From assembly GCA_016185305.1 (NCBI GenBank), contig JACPNV010000005.1, forward strand, positions 29,328 to 93,327: DNA of 64,000 nucleotides, written 5' to 3'. The DNA is from Actinomycetota bacterium. GTDB lineage: Bacteria; Actinomycetota; Acidimicrobiia; Acidimicrobiales; Acidimicrobilacustridaceae. How positions within the stretch are numbered: the stretch's first letter is position 1; every line of letters begins with the position of its first letter. A program made the translations under genes and the position numbers. Below, one piece after another: positions 8,990 to 17,276 of this stretch. A model generated the notes under the pieces. The model ran no database searches and had not been told where the DNA came from. It saw nothing but the letters and a program-made list of their open reading frames with translations.

Positions 8990-9841
8990 TTAGTAGGGTG
9001 GCGCCGAGCCGAGGATCCGTTGGTGGTGGGTCCGCCACTGATCCCGCCAGATCGCCGCCACGATGAAGTCCTGGTACGCACCGTCGACGTACTCATGAGC
9101 GCGCAGCCGGCCTTCGATGTCGAAGACACGCGCGGTGCCCGAGTCGAACTGTGCGAAGTTCGACTCGAGTGACTCGGCGTACAGCTTGCGCAGGTCGAAC
9201 TGCGCGAACAGGTAGGTGATCAGCACGGCCATTCCCTCGAGCACGAGGCCGTCGCCACTGCGGGCGGGATCGGCCACCGCCGCGAGGTGGGCGTAGCGAT
9301 GGCGATGGTTCGGCTCGAAGGACGTGACGAGGCCGACGGGTTCGCCTTCCTGCGTGCTCACGACGAACTGGGCGAGCACGTGCTCCCAGAGGAACCGGTG
9401 GAAGGCTTCCGGCGACGGTGTCTGGCCCCGCAACCGGAACCGCACGAGGTGGCGGCCAGTCGAGCAGACCGTGTACAGCCAGTCGAAGTGCCGTTGGGTG
9501 ACCGGACCGAGCCGGACGTTGGGTCCCTCGAGCTCGACATACGCGCGTGGCGCGCTCGCCGCTTGCGGGTTGGCCAGGCTGTGCAGGTAGTGGTGGAGGT
9601 CGCCGACGGTGCGCAGCCCGGCGATCAGATCGTCGGGCACCTCCGCGCCGACGGCGTCGAGCATGGCGAGGGCTTCGACCATCGCGAGCGAATCGCACCC
9701 GAGGTCGTCGACGAGGAGTTGGTCGGATCGCGCCAGGCGCAGGTCGCGCCCGACGAGGTCGGACATGGTGGCGAGCAGCTGCTCGTACTCCGGCGGCCGC
9801 CGGGCTCGTTCGTCGAGACCGGCGAGCTCGGCGATGGTCAT
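8990..9841 (-). CDS. Acyl carrier protein-GNAT acyltransferase fusion
   Basis: A 283-residue two-domain protein. Residues 1-85 form an ACP-like helical bundle with the phosphopantetheine site LGCDSLAMVEAL (Ser51). Residues 105-283 look like a GNAT fold: VRLGPVTQRHFDWL, GEPVGLVTSFEPNHRHRYAHLA, then the C-terminal LRKLYAESLESNFAQF block. GNATs of this shape usually acylate amines or alcohols. Carrying its own ACP would let it use a protein-bound acyl donor (inference). The ATG overlaps the stop of the secreted-protein gene (ATGA), so the two are coupled. The ORF-track N-terminal extension to 10522 reads through that gene out of frame. Confidence 0.8.
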   Translation of the reverse strand: MTIAELAGLDERARRPPEYEQLLATMSDLVGRDLRLARSDQLLVDDLGCDSLAMVEALAMLDAVGAEVPDDLIAGLRTVGDLHHYLHSLANPQAASAPRAYVELEGPNVRLGPVTQRHFDWLYTVCSTGRHLVRFRLRGQTPSPEAFHRFLWEHVLAQFVVSTQEGEPVGLVTSFEPNHRHRYAHLAAVADPARSGDGLVLEGMAVLITYLFAQFDLRKLYAESLESNFAQFDSGTARVFDIEGRLRAHEYVDGAYQDFIVAAIWRDQWRTHHQRILGSAPPY

Positions 9842-10425
9842 TGGGCGGGCGTGTAGTAGCGGATCGAGCTGACGCGATCGCTCATGGGGCCGAGGTTGCT
9901 GAGGTTGCCGCTGCCACCGGTGGTGATCTCGGCCGGACCCGTGTAGTTGTTGGCGTCCCAGTGCTTGATCGTCCCGCAGCTCTGGTGGCGGGTGGACGAG
10001 ATCTTGTCGTTCCAGTAGTCCCCCGCATTGAAGCTGATGCCGCCGCCCTCGCACGTGGTGCCGAGGACGTAGAGCCCTTGGGCGCTCCCGCCATAGGGGT
10101 CGTAGTGGACCGCCACCCACCCCGAGGCATCTCTGGTCTGCACGCCGTCGACGAAGACGGCGTCGGGAGTGCTGTTCGGATCCATCCTCACGCCCGCGCG
10201 TGCCATGGCATCGGTGAAGGATTCCGAGCAGTTCACGACCGACTTCACTCCTTGGTCGAGCTCGGCCGGGCTCAGCAGCCGCGTCGTGCAGTACCTCCCC
10301 GGGCTGGTGGCTGCCTTCTGGGGGTTCGGCTGCTCGGCGGCTCGGGCTGGGCCCCCGATCCCGACGACGATGGATGGCGCGACGGCGGCGAGTGCGGCGG
10401 CGCGGACAGGGTTTCGGGCATGCAT
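9838..10425 (-). CDS. Secreted protein with crystallin/I36-like C-terminus
   Basis: A 195-residue exported protein. A signal peptide (basic MHARNPVR, a hydrophobic run, cleavage near GPARA-AEQ) precedes a Cys-containing domain (YCTTRLL, VVNCSES). The second half has GGISFNAGDYWNDKISST and a closing GNLSNLGPMSDRVSSIRYY, the repeat style of beta/gamma-crystallin or peptidase-inhibitor I36 folds. ATG 10425 is fixed by a strong GGAGGG five bases upstream. The ORF-track start at 11064 is a shadow. It is first gene of a two-gene operon with the ACP-GNAT fusion, so it could be that enzyme's substrate or partner (inference). Confidence 0.72.
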   Translation of the reverse strand: MHARNPVRAAALAAVAPSIVVGIGGPARAAEQPNPQKAATSPGRYCTTRLLSPAELDQGVKSVVNCSESFTDAMARAGVRMDPNSTPDAVFVDGVQTRDASGWVAVHYDPYGGSAQGLYVLGTTCEGGGISFNAGDYWNDKISSTRHQSCGTIKHWDANNYTGPAEITTGGSGNLSNLGPMSDRVSSIRYYTPAQ

Positions 10426-10438
10426 GTTGTCCCTCCAA

Positions 10439-10461
10439 GAACGAACGAACGAAAAACGAAC
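10439..10461. repeat. GAAC/AACG short tandem run upstream of the secreted-protein gene
   Basis: Successive AACG units interrupted by a run of five A lie just upstream of the GGAGGG ribosome binding site of the gene at 10425, within its 5' leader or promoter. Copy-number slippage here would change promoter or leader spacing. No function is shown. Confidence 0.5.
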
Positions 10462-10606
10462 AAACTCGGGTGGCCGGGATGACCGTTGGTGGTTCACCCG
10501 CTGCGGGCTGGTGAGCGGCCACCGCCGGCTGGACCCAACCCCTTCTTGCCCGCTCGCGGCCACCGGTTCCGAAAAATCACGAACAGCCCGAGCCTGGCAC
10601 GGACTT

Positions 10607-11620
10607 CTACCCGGCCGGCAACGAGGTGCCGAACCCCGTCGCGATGACGTCGTACCACGAGGTCGCCAGCGCGGGGTCAGGCGCCGAGCCGCGGGGAACC
10701 GTGAACTCGCCGAGCAGCGCGCCGTTCTGCCCGTCGAAGACGAACACGGCCTGGCCATCCTCACCGACCGGCGCGGCGATGCCCACGCCGGGCCGGCCCT
10801 GATGGTCGCGAACGGCGCCGAGCGGCGTGCCCTGCCGCGCGAGCGCTCTGATGGCGGCCGCCCGGGCCGCCGGCGTGATGGTCGGCCACGCCAGCAGCGG
10901 CCGGAGCGCCGGCACCAGCGCCGCCGGGTCGGAGATCTGGCGCGATCGCATGAGATCGGTGATGAAGGTGTCGGCCCCCGCCGGCAGGCCGCGCAGCTCG
11001 CCGTAGGTGAGCCCGCCGAACTGCCCGCCGACACCCGGAGCGAGGTCACGGGTCTGGCCCCCAAGCGTCTGGATGTTGGGCCCGGTCATCGGAACGCCGA
11101 CGCGCGAGGCGTCACGGAGCTCCCGCCCCCTGTCGTCGCGGTTCAGCCACAGTTGCTCGGGCGCCACGACGAACGACGGCAGGCCGTTCGCCGCGGTGGT
11201 CAGCGTGCCGGTGACCGTCTCGACGTAGGCGTACTCGCCGGGCGCGAGGTCTCGGTCCGGCTGCGCCGCCGCACGCGAAGCGAGGTCGTCGATGGCAGTC
11301 AGGGAGGCCGGGCCCGCCGTCTCGGTTGTGGAGCGCCGGATCGCGAAGGACAGCGAGACGGCGACGACCAAGATGACCGCCGCGGCCGCCGCCAGCCAGC
11401 GAGCATGGCGGCGGCCGGGGTGCGGTGGCGGCGCGGCGGGGGCGTACTCGGGGACCTCGTGGAGTGCGGGCTCACGTGCCCCGACGCCCGGGCTCGGCCT
11501 CTCGTCGTCACTGCCCCCGATCGGCGTGCCGAAGGCACGGGCCCGGATCCTCGCCTTCGTGGCTTCGTCGAGGTCGGGCCCGCCGGAACGGAAGTCCCTC
11601 AACGCGTCGAGCTCGTCCAT
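10607..11620 (-). CDS. CU044_5270-like membrane protein behind an ECF sigma factor
   Basis: A 337-residue protein with an N-terminal cytoplasmic segment (MDELDALRDFRSGGPDLDEA), one membrane segment around residues 72-95 (ARWLAAAAAVILVVAVSLSF) and a large external domain. The layout matches the actinobacterial CU044_5270-type proteins that follow ECF sigma genes and replace a classical anti-sigma factor. It starts 4 bases after the sigma stop, so the two form an operon. A role as cognate sigma regulator is inferred from position and topology; no zinc-binding HxxxCxxC motif is visible. Confidence 0.7.
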   Translation of the reverse strand: MDELDALRDFRSGGPDLDEATKARIRARAFGTPIGGSDDERPSPGVGAREPALHEVPEYAPAAPPPHPGRRHARWLAAAAAVILVVAVSLSFAIRRSTTETAGPASLTAIDDLASRAAAQPDRDLAPGEYAYVETVTGTLTTAANGLPSFVVAPEQLWLNRDDRGRELRDASRVGVPMTGPNIQTLGGQTRDLAPGVGGQFGGLTYGELRGLPAGADTFITDLMRSRQISDPAALVPALRPLLAWPTITPAARAAAIRALARQGTPLGAVRDHQGRPGVGIAAPVGEDGQAVFVFDGQNGALLGEFTVPRGSAPDPALATSWYDVIATGFGTSLPAG

Positions 11621-11624
11621 CGAT

Positions 11625-12287
11625 CTACTCCTCTGGGCCGGCCTGGCTTCGACCGACGGCGGCGGCCAGCCGTGTGCGGGCCCGGCTGAGTCGAGAACGA
11701 ACGGTACCGATGGGAAGGTCGAGCGCGTCGGCGACCTCGCGATAGGTGAGTCCCTCCCAGCAGTACAAGGTGATGATGTCGCGGTCTGTCGGCTTCATGC
11801 CGGCCAGCGCGTCGGCCACTTTGGGCCACTCGTCGCCGGCACGCAGGCGCTCGATGACCCGATCGGCGTCCTCGACGACCCAGGCCGGATCGGTGCCGCT
11901 CGCCGCGAACGCTCGAAGCTGCCGGGCTTCTTCGCGGCGGTCCCGCCTGATGATGTTCGCGGCGATCCCGTAGAGCCAGGCCGCCGGCGTCCCCCGGTCG
12001 GACTGGTAGCGGTCGCGAGTACGCCACGCTTCGGCGAAGGTCTGGGCCGCGATCTCCTCGGCCATGCTCGGCCCGAGCCGCCGTTGGGCGTAGCGGTAGA
12101 TCGGTCCGACGCAGTACTCGTACGCCGCCTCGAACTCGGAACGCGCGAGGCCACGCGAGGGCACGCCCGGGTTGTCGCGTCCGCGAGCCGACGACCAGGC
12201 GCGAGGCTGGTCGCCCCGCCGATGGATCACCGCCTGATCTTGCCCGCTCGGCCGGCCTGGTTCCCAGCATGGTTGACGAACATGCAC
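11625..12287 (-). CDS. ECF-type RNA polymerase sigma factor
   Basis: A sigma-70 family ECF factor. Region 2 is seen in EEIAAQTFAEAWRTRDRYQ and TPAAWLYGIAANIIRRDRR. Region 4 is the helix-turn-helix LTYREVADALDLPIGTVRSR near the C-terminus. The start is uncertain: GTG 12287 has a GGAG seven bases upstream, while GTG 12230 would remove a poorly conserved 19-residue leader. It is the first gene of the sigma/membrane-protein pair and diverges from the serine hydrolase across a 262-base gap that contains the heptamer repeat. Confidence 0.88.
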   Translation of the reverse strand: MHVRQPCWEPGRPSGQDQAVIHRRGDQPRAWSSARGRDNPGVPSRGLARSEFEAAYEYCVGPIYRYAQRRLGPSMAEEIAAQTFAEAWRTRDRYQSDRGTPAAWLYGIAANIIRRDRREEARQLRAFAASGTDPAWVVEDADRVIERLRAGDEWPKVADALAGMKPTDRDIITLYCWEGLTYREVADALDLPIGTVRSRLSRARTRLAAAVGRSQAGPEE

Positions 12288-12464
12288 AAACGCTCCGGCA
12301 GGAGGGTCGTGGGTCTCGCGTCAATCGTCCTGGGCCTGCAGTCGCCGTGCTTTGGCCCCAGCAGCGTGTGCATGGCTTCACACCTTCACTTGGGCGCACG
12401 CGGCGGTGGGTTCGCGTGAAATCCGTCACAACTTGGAGCGGCGGGCAAGCGGGTCGGGTTCGCC

Positions 12465-12517
12465 GCCCTCCGCCCTCCGCCCTCCGCCCTCCGCCCTCCG
12501 CCCTCCGCCCTCCGCCC
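12465..12517. repeat. Heptanucleotide tandem repeat (GCCCTCC), about 7.5 copies
   Basis: Seven perfect GCCCTCC units (12465-12513) plus a GCCC partial unit lie between the divergent sigma gene and the serine hydrolase start at 12550. A 7-base unit shifts frame with each copy change, and the ORF track reads straight through it (12352..13863). If translation began upstream, slippage would switch the lipoprotein on and off. If ATG 12550 is used, only promoter or leader spacing would vary. Confidence 0.9.
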
Positions 12518-12549
12518 GGCGCGCGGCGCCGAGAGCGGGAAGATCGTTG

Positions 12550-13863
12550 ATGCGGAGGATCGCAGTGGCCGTCGTCGGCGGGGCACTTTTGGCGAGCGCG
12601 TGCTCGACGGGTTCGCAACAAACCGGAGCGACAGGGACATCGGGGACGAGTCGAACCTCGCCGACATCGGTCTCGTCGAACATCACCTTCGACAGGGCGA
12701 AGCTGCAGGCCACCGTCGAGACGACCGCGAAGGAGCTCCTCAGCCCAGCGGCGGTCGCCATCGTGAAGACACCCCAGGGTGAGCTGCGCATGGCGTATGG
12801 AAACACGACCTACGGCGGGAGCACGCCGGTCACGATCGACGACCGCTACCGCATCGGGTCGGTGACCAAGACCTTTACGGGCACGGTGATACTGCAGCTC
12901 GTCCAAGAGGGAAAGCTCAAGCTGGACGACCCGGTGTCGAAGTACCGGGCCGATGTCCCGAACGGCCAGAAGATCACGATCACCCAGCTGCTGAACATGC
13001 GGAGCGGGCTCTACAACTACTCCGAGTCATTGGAGCTGAACGAGTCGATCGACAAAGACCCGCAGGCAGTGTGGACGACCGACCGCATGCTTCGGATCGC
13101 GTTCGCGCGCGAGCCGTACTTCCCGCCGGACGAGGGTTTCCACTACTCGAACACGAACACGGTCCTGCTCGGCCTGATCGCCGAGCAGCTCGACGGTAAG
13201 CCGCTGGCCACCATCTTCCAAGACCGGCTCTTCACGCCGCTCAAGATGACCCGCACGACGTTCCCCCTGGCGGACAACACCGTGATGGAACGGCCGTATC
13301 CGAACAGCTACCAGTTCGGCACCAACGTCGAGACCATGGAGTCGCTCGCCCTCCCCGAAGACCAGCAGGCCGCCGCGTACGCGGGGACGCTCAAACCCTA
13401 CGACGTGACCGACAACAACACGTCGTGGACATGGGCCGCCGGGCAAGCGATCTCGACGGCCGACGACATGGCCATCTGGGCCCAGGCGCAGGGAAACGGG
13501 ACCTTGCTCAACCCCGAGCTGCAGAAGCTGCGCCTCGACAGTCCCCAGCCGACCGCGCCAAACGCACCGCCTACGGCACCCAAGTACGGTCTCGGCATCG
13601 CCAAGTTCGCAACGATGTTCGGGCACACGGGTGAGCTCCCAGGATTCAACAACATCGTGATCTACGATCCCGTCGAGCAGGTCACCATCGTCGTCTGGAC
13701 CAACCTCGGCTCGGCGCCCAACGGTCAGGCCGTCGCGACCACCATCGGACGGAAGCTGATGGCCGATCTGTACGGCCCACCGACGACCAGCGGGTCCCAA
13801 CCGGCGGGCACGGCACCGAGCGGCACGGGAACCACGATGGGCGACGACCTCGACAACCAGTAG
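12550..13863 (+). CDS. Serine hydrolase lipoprotein (beta-lactamase / DD-peptidase family)
   Basis: A 437-residue exported protein of the class C beta-lactamase/D-alanyl-D-alanine carboxypeptidase superfamily. It has a lipoprotein signal (lipobox ASAC, Cys18), then a Ser/Thr/Gly linker. The catalytic motifs are all present: SVTK (Ser104-Lys107), the YSN triad in GFHYSNTNTVLLG, and HTG in FGHTGELPGF. It probably trims peptidoglycan peptides or hydrolyses a small ester or amide. ATG 12550 is chosen because the signal peptide starts there. The ORF extension to 12352 runs through the heptamer repeat and is not credible protein. Confidence 0.9.
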   Translation: MRRIAVAVVGGALLASACSTGSQQTGATGTSGTSRTSPTSVSSNITFDRAKLQATVETTAKELLSPAAVAIVKTPQGELRMAYGNTTYGGSTPVTIDDRYRIGSVTKTFTGTVILQLVQEGKLKLDDPVSKYRADVPNGQKITITQLLNMRSGLYNYSESLELNESIDKDPQAVWTTDRMLRIAFAREPYFPPDEGFHYSNTNTVLLGLIAEQLDGKPLATIFQDRLFTPLKMTRTTFPLADNTVMERPYPNSYQFGTNVETMESLALPEDQQAAAYAGTLKPYDVTDNNTSWTWAAGQAISTADDMAIWAQAQGNGTLLNPELQKLRLDSPQPTAPNAPPTAPKYGLGIAKFATMFGHTGELPGFNNIVIYDPVEQVTIVVWTNLGSAPNGQAVATTIGRKLMADLYGPPTTSGSQPAGTAPSGTGTTMGDDLDNQ

Positions 13864-13888
13864 CTCTTCGGTAGCTCCTCGTTGCCGA

Positions 13889-14902
13889 TCAGATCCGGCC
13901 GGCCAGCAGGAGCACGCCGGCCAGCACGGCGACGCCGATGCGGTAGTAGCCGAACACGGCGATGCTGTGGCGCTGGAGATAGCTCACCATCCAGCGGATG
14001 GCGATGGCGGCGGCGAGGAACGCGACGACAAGCCCGATGAGGGGATTCACCCGGCCGTAGGTGTCGATCATCGCGGGGCCGTTCTTGACCAACTCATACG
14101 CCGTCGCCGCACCGAGGGTGACGAAGCCGAGCACGAAGCTGAACTCGACGGCGGCCGCCAGGCTGAGCCCGACGGCGAGGCCAGCGACGATGGTGACCAG
14201 CGACCGGCTCGTCCCCGGCCAGAGCGACAGCACCTGGGCCAGGCCGATGAGCGCTGCCTGCTTGATCGTGATGGCGTCGAGCTCGGTCCCCTCGTGATGC
14301 TCATCCCATCGTCGGGCGTACACGAGCAGCAGGGCCCCGCCGACGAGCCACGCGATGATCACCGGGCCGGGCTCGAGCAACCGCTCCTTGATCTTCTTCT
14401 CGAACGCGAGGCCGACGATCGCGATGGGGATGGCGGCCACGACGACCCCCACGAGCACCCGGCGGCCGGAGTCGCTCTTGCCGACGAGCCCTGCGACCAT
14501 CGACCACAGCCGGCGCCAGTAGAGCAGGAGCACCGCGAGGATGGCGCCGGCCTGGATGGCGACGGTGTACGCGTCGGCCACGTCTTTGGTCGAGGGGTCC
14601 TTCCCCACATCGAGCAGCCGTTCGGCTACAAGCAGGTGGCCGGTCGAGCTGACCGGGAGGAACTCGGTGACGCCTTCGACGGCACCGAGCACGACAGCCT
14701 TCGGCGCCGTCAGCTCGTCCTGCGCCGTGGCTCTCGCCGCTGGGTCGACGTCGGTCTTCGCCACGAGCGGTGTGGCTCGCGCCCACCCGAGCCCGATGAC
14801 CATCAGGGCGGCGGCGAAGCCGCCGAGCACCGCGATGAGCATCGCGGCCCCGTACGAGGTCGACTCCGATCGCTTGTGCGTCGAGCGGTGTGCTGGTGGC
14901 AT
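13889..14902 (-). CDS. uppP: Undecaprenyl-diphosphate phosphatase
   Basis: An integral membrane phosphatase that recycles undecaprenyl pyrophosphate for peptidoglycan and polymer synthesis; overproduction of this family is known to give bacitracin resistance. Both catalytic motifs are present: EGVTEFLPVSSTGHL (residues about 76-90) and LWPGTSRSLVTI. Multiple hydrophobic helices fit the UppP/BacA fold. It is 337 residues, longer than the usual 260-290 because of a 65-residue N-terminal extension carrying one additional hydrophobic segment (AAMLIAVLGGFAAALMVIG). It is convergent with the serine hydrolase 25 bases away. Confidence 0.93.
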   Translation of the reverse strand: MPPAHRSTHKRSESTSYGAAMLIAVLGGFAAALMVIGLGWARATPLVAKTDVDPAARATAQDELTAPKAVVLGAVEGVTEFLPVSSTGHLLVAERLLDVGKDPSTKDVADAYTVAIQAGAILAVLLLYWRRLWSMVAGLVGKSDSGRRVLVGVVVAAIPIAIVGLAFEKKIKERLLEPGPVIIAWLVGGALLLVYARRWDEHHEGTELDAITIKQAALIGLAQVLSLWPGTSRSLVTIVAGLAVGLSLAAAVEFSFVLGFVTLGAATAYELVKNGPAMIDTYGRVNPLIGLVVAFLAAAIAIRWMVSYLQRHSIAVFGYYRIGVAVLAGVLLLAGRI

Positions 14903-14966
14903 GGCGCGCCATTGCTACCAACTCCCGGCCACGTCCGGCGAATCTCCGCCGGTGCGGCCTTCGCGC

Positions 14967-15194
14967 TCAGGAGCGTGACCGGCGCCGGCGCTGGGCGTCG
15001 ATCTTGCGAGCCAGCTTGGCAAGGCGTTCCGCGGTGTCGGATTCGGTGTCTCCGGCCCCCTCGCCCTGCGCCCAGTCCTGGGCCACAGCTTCGATGAGAC
15101 CGGACACGCTCACGCCGTTCTCTGCCGCGAAGTCGTGCCAGGCGTCGTGCGCCTCAGGCGACAGATAGGCATGGATCGCCTTCCGAGTGACCAT
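14967..15194 (-). CDS. Small ribbon-helix-helix-like protein
   Basis: A 75-residue protein whose first half (KAIHAYLSPEAHDAWHDFAA then GVSVSGLIEAVAQDW) has the beta-alpha-alpha pattern of CopG/Arc DNA-binding proteins. The tail is strongly basic (DAQRRRRSRS). ATG 15194 is preceded by GGGAGGGAACCA, a very good ribosome binding site. No toxin partner is adjacent, so it is more likely a lone transcription factor than an antitoxin. Confidence 0.65.
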   Translation of the reverse strand: MVTRKAIHAYLSPEAHDAWHDFAAENGVSVSGLIEAVAQDWAQGEGAGDTESDTAERLAKLARKIDAQRRRRSRS

Positions 15195-15290
15195 TGGTTC
15201 CCTCCCGATTCTCCTGCCGTGTCTCGCGACCTCGGCGTTGGACCACGGTACTACCCGGTTGGCGCAGCGCTCGATCGACGGATGCGTCGT

Positions 15291-15785
15291 TCAGTGGTCA
15301 GCGAGCCACCGGTCGCCGGCATCGAACTCCTCTTGCATCTGTCGCTCGATGTCGCCTTTGGCCCAGCTCTCGATCTTCCCGCCGATCAACGGCACCCGGA
15401 TCTTGAGCATGGCCTTCACCTCATAGAGCGTCGTGGTGTCGCCGGTCGCCGTGAGCTTGGTGGTTCCCTTGACCTCGACGGGCTGGCCCTTCGCGTCCGC
15501 CTCGAAGGTTCCGCCGTAGGTGCCGTCGCCGTTGTCGTTCCACCGGTCGGTGCTCTCGACCGTGCTCGTCGGCTTCAGCACCTTCTTGGCGAAGCCGGGC
15601 AGGTCGACATCGACGACCCGGCGGACGTGGATGGTGGCCTTGCCGCCATCGAGGGAGTAGTCGAGCACCTCGACGTCGCGGTGGCCCATCCCGACGAACT
15701 TCGCGACGTGCGCGTTCTCGTCGCAGAACATCGCCCAGACCTTCTCGATCGGATGGTCGAACGTGTGCGTCGCCTTGACATCCAT
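15291..15785 (-). CDS. DUF2505 (SRPBCC-like) protein
   Basis: A 164-residue single-domain protein of the DUF2505 family, a START/SRPBCC-like ligand-binding fold common in mycobacteria and relatives. The opening MDVKATHTFDHPIEKVWAMF is the typical first strand and helix of polyketide cyclase-like proteins, and the C-terminal helix is in DIERQMQEEFDAGDRW. Substrate and role are unknown. There are no membrane segments. It starts 34 bases past the end of the LPXTG gene on the same strand, so the two could be co-transcribed. Confidence 0.78.
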   Translation of the reverse strand: MDVKATHTFDHPIEKVWAMFCDENAHVAKFVGMGHRDVEVLDYSLDGGKATIHVRRVVDVDLPGFAKKVLKPTSTVESTDRWNDNGDGTYGGTFEADAKGQPVEVKGTTKLTATGDTTTLYEVKAMLKIRVPLIGGKIESWAKGDIERQMQEEFDAGDRWLADH

Positions 15786-15818
15786 GGCGAGGTCCTCCGT
15801 CTCGGTGTCGGCCCGACG

Positions 15819-17231
15819 CTACCGGACCCGGAGCCAAGGACGTTCCTGCCACTGGCGCCGGTGCCGGCGACGGCGGCCGATGCCGACGAGGGTCGCTCCG
15901 CACACGATGAGCCCGATGCCACCGAAGAAGGCGGACGCGGAGCGCAGCCCGGTGATCGGCAGGGACGGCCGGCCCGAGCTGACCGGCCGCGCCGGCGGGA
16001 GCTGCTCGGGGGGCAACGCGGGCGGGGGCGTCGACCAAGAGGTCGACGTTGTCGAGGTCGACGTTGTCGAGGTCGACGTTGTCGAACTCGATCCGGGAGT
16101 CTCGGTGGTCGGCGTCGGCATGGAGGTTGAGGTCGACGGGACGCGCTCGGTTGGCGGGGGCCCGGTCGTCGGCGGGATCACGACGACGGTCGTCGAGGTG
16201 GTCGTCGTGGGCGCGATGGTCGTCGTCGTGGGTGGCGCCGTGGTGCTCGTGGTGCTCGTCGTGCTCGTCGTGGGTGGGATGGTCGTCGTGGGTGGGATGG
16301 TCGTCGTGGTGGGTGGCGCGGTGGTGGTTGTCGTGCTCGCCGTGCTCGTCGTGGTGGTGGGCGGGCGGAACTGGGCGGTTCCCTCGACGCGGAGGCTCGA
16401 CGGCTGCGCGATGCGCTGTGCCGCCGCCGTCGTGGGCGCGAACGCGCGCAAGCTGGGATCGGCCACCGACGCGAACGCCGAGAAGCGATTGTCCCAACCG
16501 GCGACGAAGGTGGCCAACGCCCGGCCGGTCGCGTCGGTCGAGGCCGGCCGGTCGAGCATCGTCGCCCCCCACGCGCTGAGCCACAAGGGCGCGGCCGCGA
16601 CACCGGTCCCCCGAGCGTCGGTCAGCCGGACGGCGAACCGGCCACGCTGGCCGGCGCCGACGTTCTCGGCTTCCAGCGTCAAGCGGAACGGGGCGCGCAG
16701 GGTGGCGTGGGCGAGCGCGCCAGCTTTGATCTCGCGGGCCTTGGCGATGACCGCACCCTCGTTTCCACCGAAGCCGGAGAGTTGCCCCAGGCCAAGCGCG
16801 TCGACGTTCATGCGGCCCATCGGGTACTGCGCGCCCATGAGGTCGTGCGCGACCAGCATCATGGCGGCTGAGGTCACGGGATCGGGGAACGGGTTGGCCG
16901 TCACCGCCCAGGAGATCGCGGCCTTCGTGTCCTCTGACGCGTCGGGGACGCTGGTGGGCACGTAGCCGTACGCGGCGTCGGGTGCCTTCAGCCCATGATC
17001 GATGCACCACCCCCAGCCCAACTCGCCCAGGCCATAGCTGCCATACCAGCTCGTCCAGCCAAGGACCGTCGCCTGGAAGCCCGAGCCGCGCACGACCTCG
17101 GCGATCGCCACCGGTGGGCCCGCGCCCAGGCCCCACATCGCCAGTCCGGCAACGAGGAAGAGCACGGCGGTGACGGCGCCGAGCCGGTAGGTCGGGCGGA
17201 GGGGACGCTTTGGGGACACGTTCGGCTGCAC
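15819..17231 (-). CDS. LPXTG-anchored surface protein with Thr/Pro-rich stalk
   Basis: A 470-residue cell-wall protein. An N-terminal signal/membrane segment (LGAVTAVLFLVAGLAMWGLG) precedes a 240-residue extracellular head containing LGWGWCIDHGL, the Cys context of thioester-type adhesin domains. The partner Gln expected in that family is not evident (DTKAAISWAV). A stalk of about 120 residues is nearly all Thr, Pro and Ser. The end is a sortase signal: LPITG (about 424-428), a hydrophobic helix and an RRRRHRR tail. No sortase is in this window. The stalk is encoded by tandem DNA repeats, so its length is probably variable. Confidence 0.82.
   Translation of the reverse strand: MQPNVSPKRPLRPTYRLGAVTAVLFLVAGLAMWGLGAGPPVAIAEVVRGSGFQATVLGWTSWYGSYGLGELGWGWCIDHGLKAPDAAYGYVPTSVPDASEDTKAAISWAVTANPFPDPVTSAAMMLVAHDLMGAQYPMGRMNVDALGLGQLSGFGGNEGAVIAKAREIKAGALAHATLRAPFRLTLEAENVGAGQRGRFAVRLTDARGTGVAAAPLWLSAWGATMLDRPASTDATGRALATFVAGWDNRFSAFASVADPSLRAFAPTTAAAQRIAQPSSLRVEGTAQFRPPTTTTSTASTTTTTAPPTTTTIPPTTTIPPTTSTTSTTSTTAPPTTTTIAPTTTTSTTVVVIPPTTGPPPTERVPSTSTSMPTPTTETPGSSSTTSTSTTSTSTTSTSWSTPPPALPPEQLPPARPVSSGRPSLPITGLRSASAFFGGIGLIVCGATLVGIGRRRRHRRQWQERPWLRVR
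16042..16086. repeat. 15-bp tandem repeat encoding the Thr/Ser stalk
   Basis: Three consecutive copies of GTCGACGTTGTCGAG (the last with one mismatch) encode TSTTS-type pentads on the minus strand. Because 15 is a multiple of three, copy-number change keeps the frame and would only alter stalk length. A second repetitive stretch (GTCGTCGTGGGTGG-like units, about 16200-16360) encodes the rest of the stalk. Confidence 0.85.
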
Positions 17232-17276
17232 CGGGGCAGCCTGATGGAGAGTCCCCGTCCTGTCAATATGTTTCAG

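Noticed and set aside
12465-12517. CRISPR-like array
   Set aside because: The units are 7 bases with no spacers; it is a simple tandem repeat.
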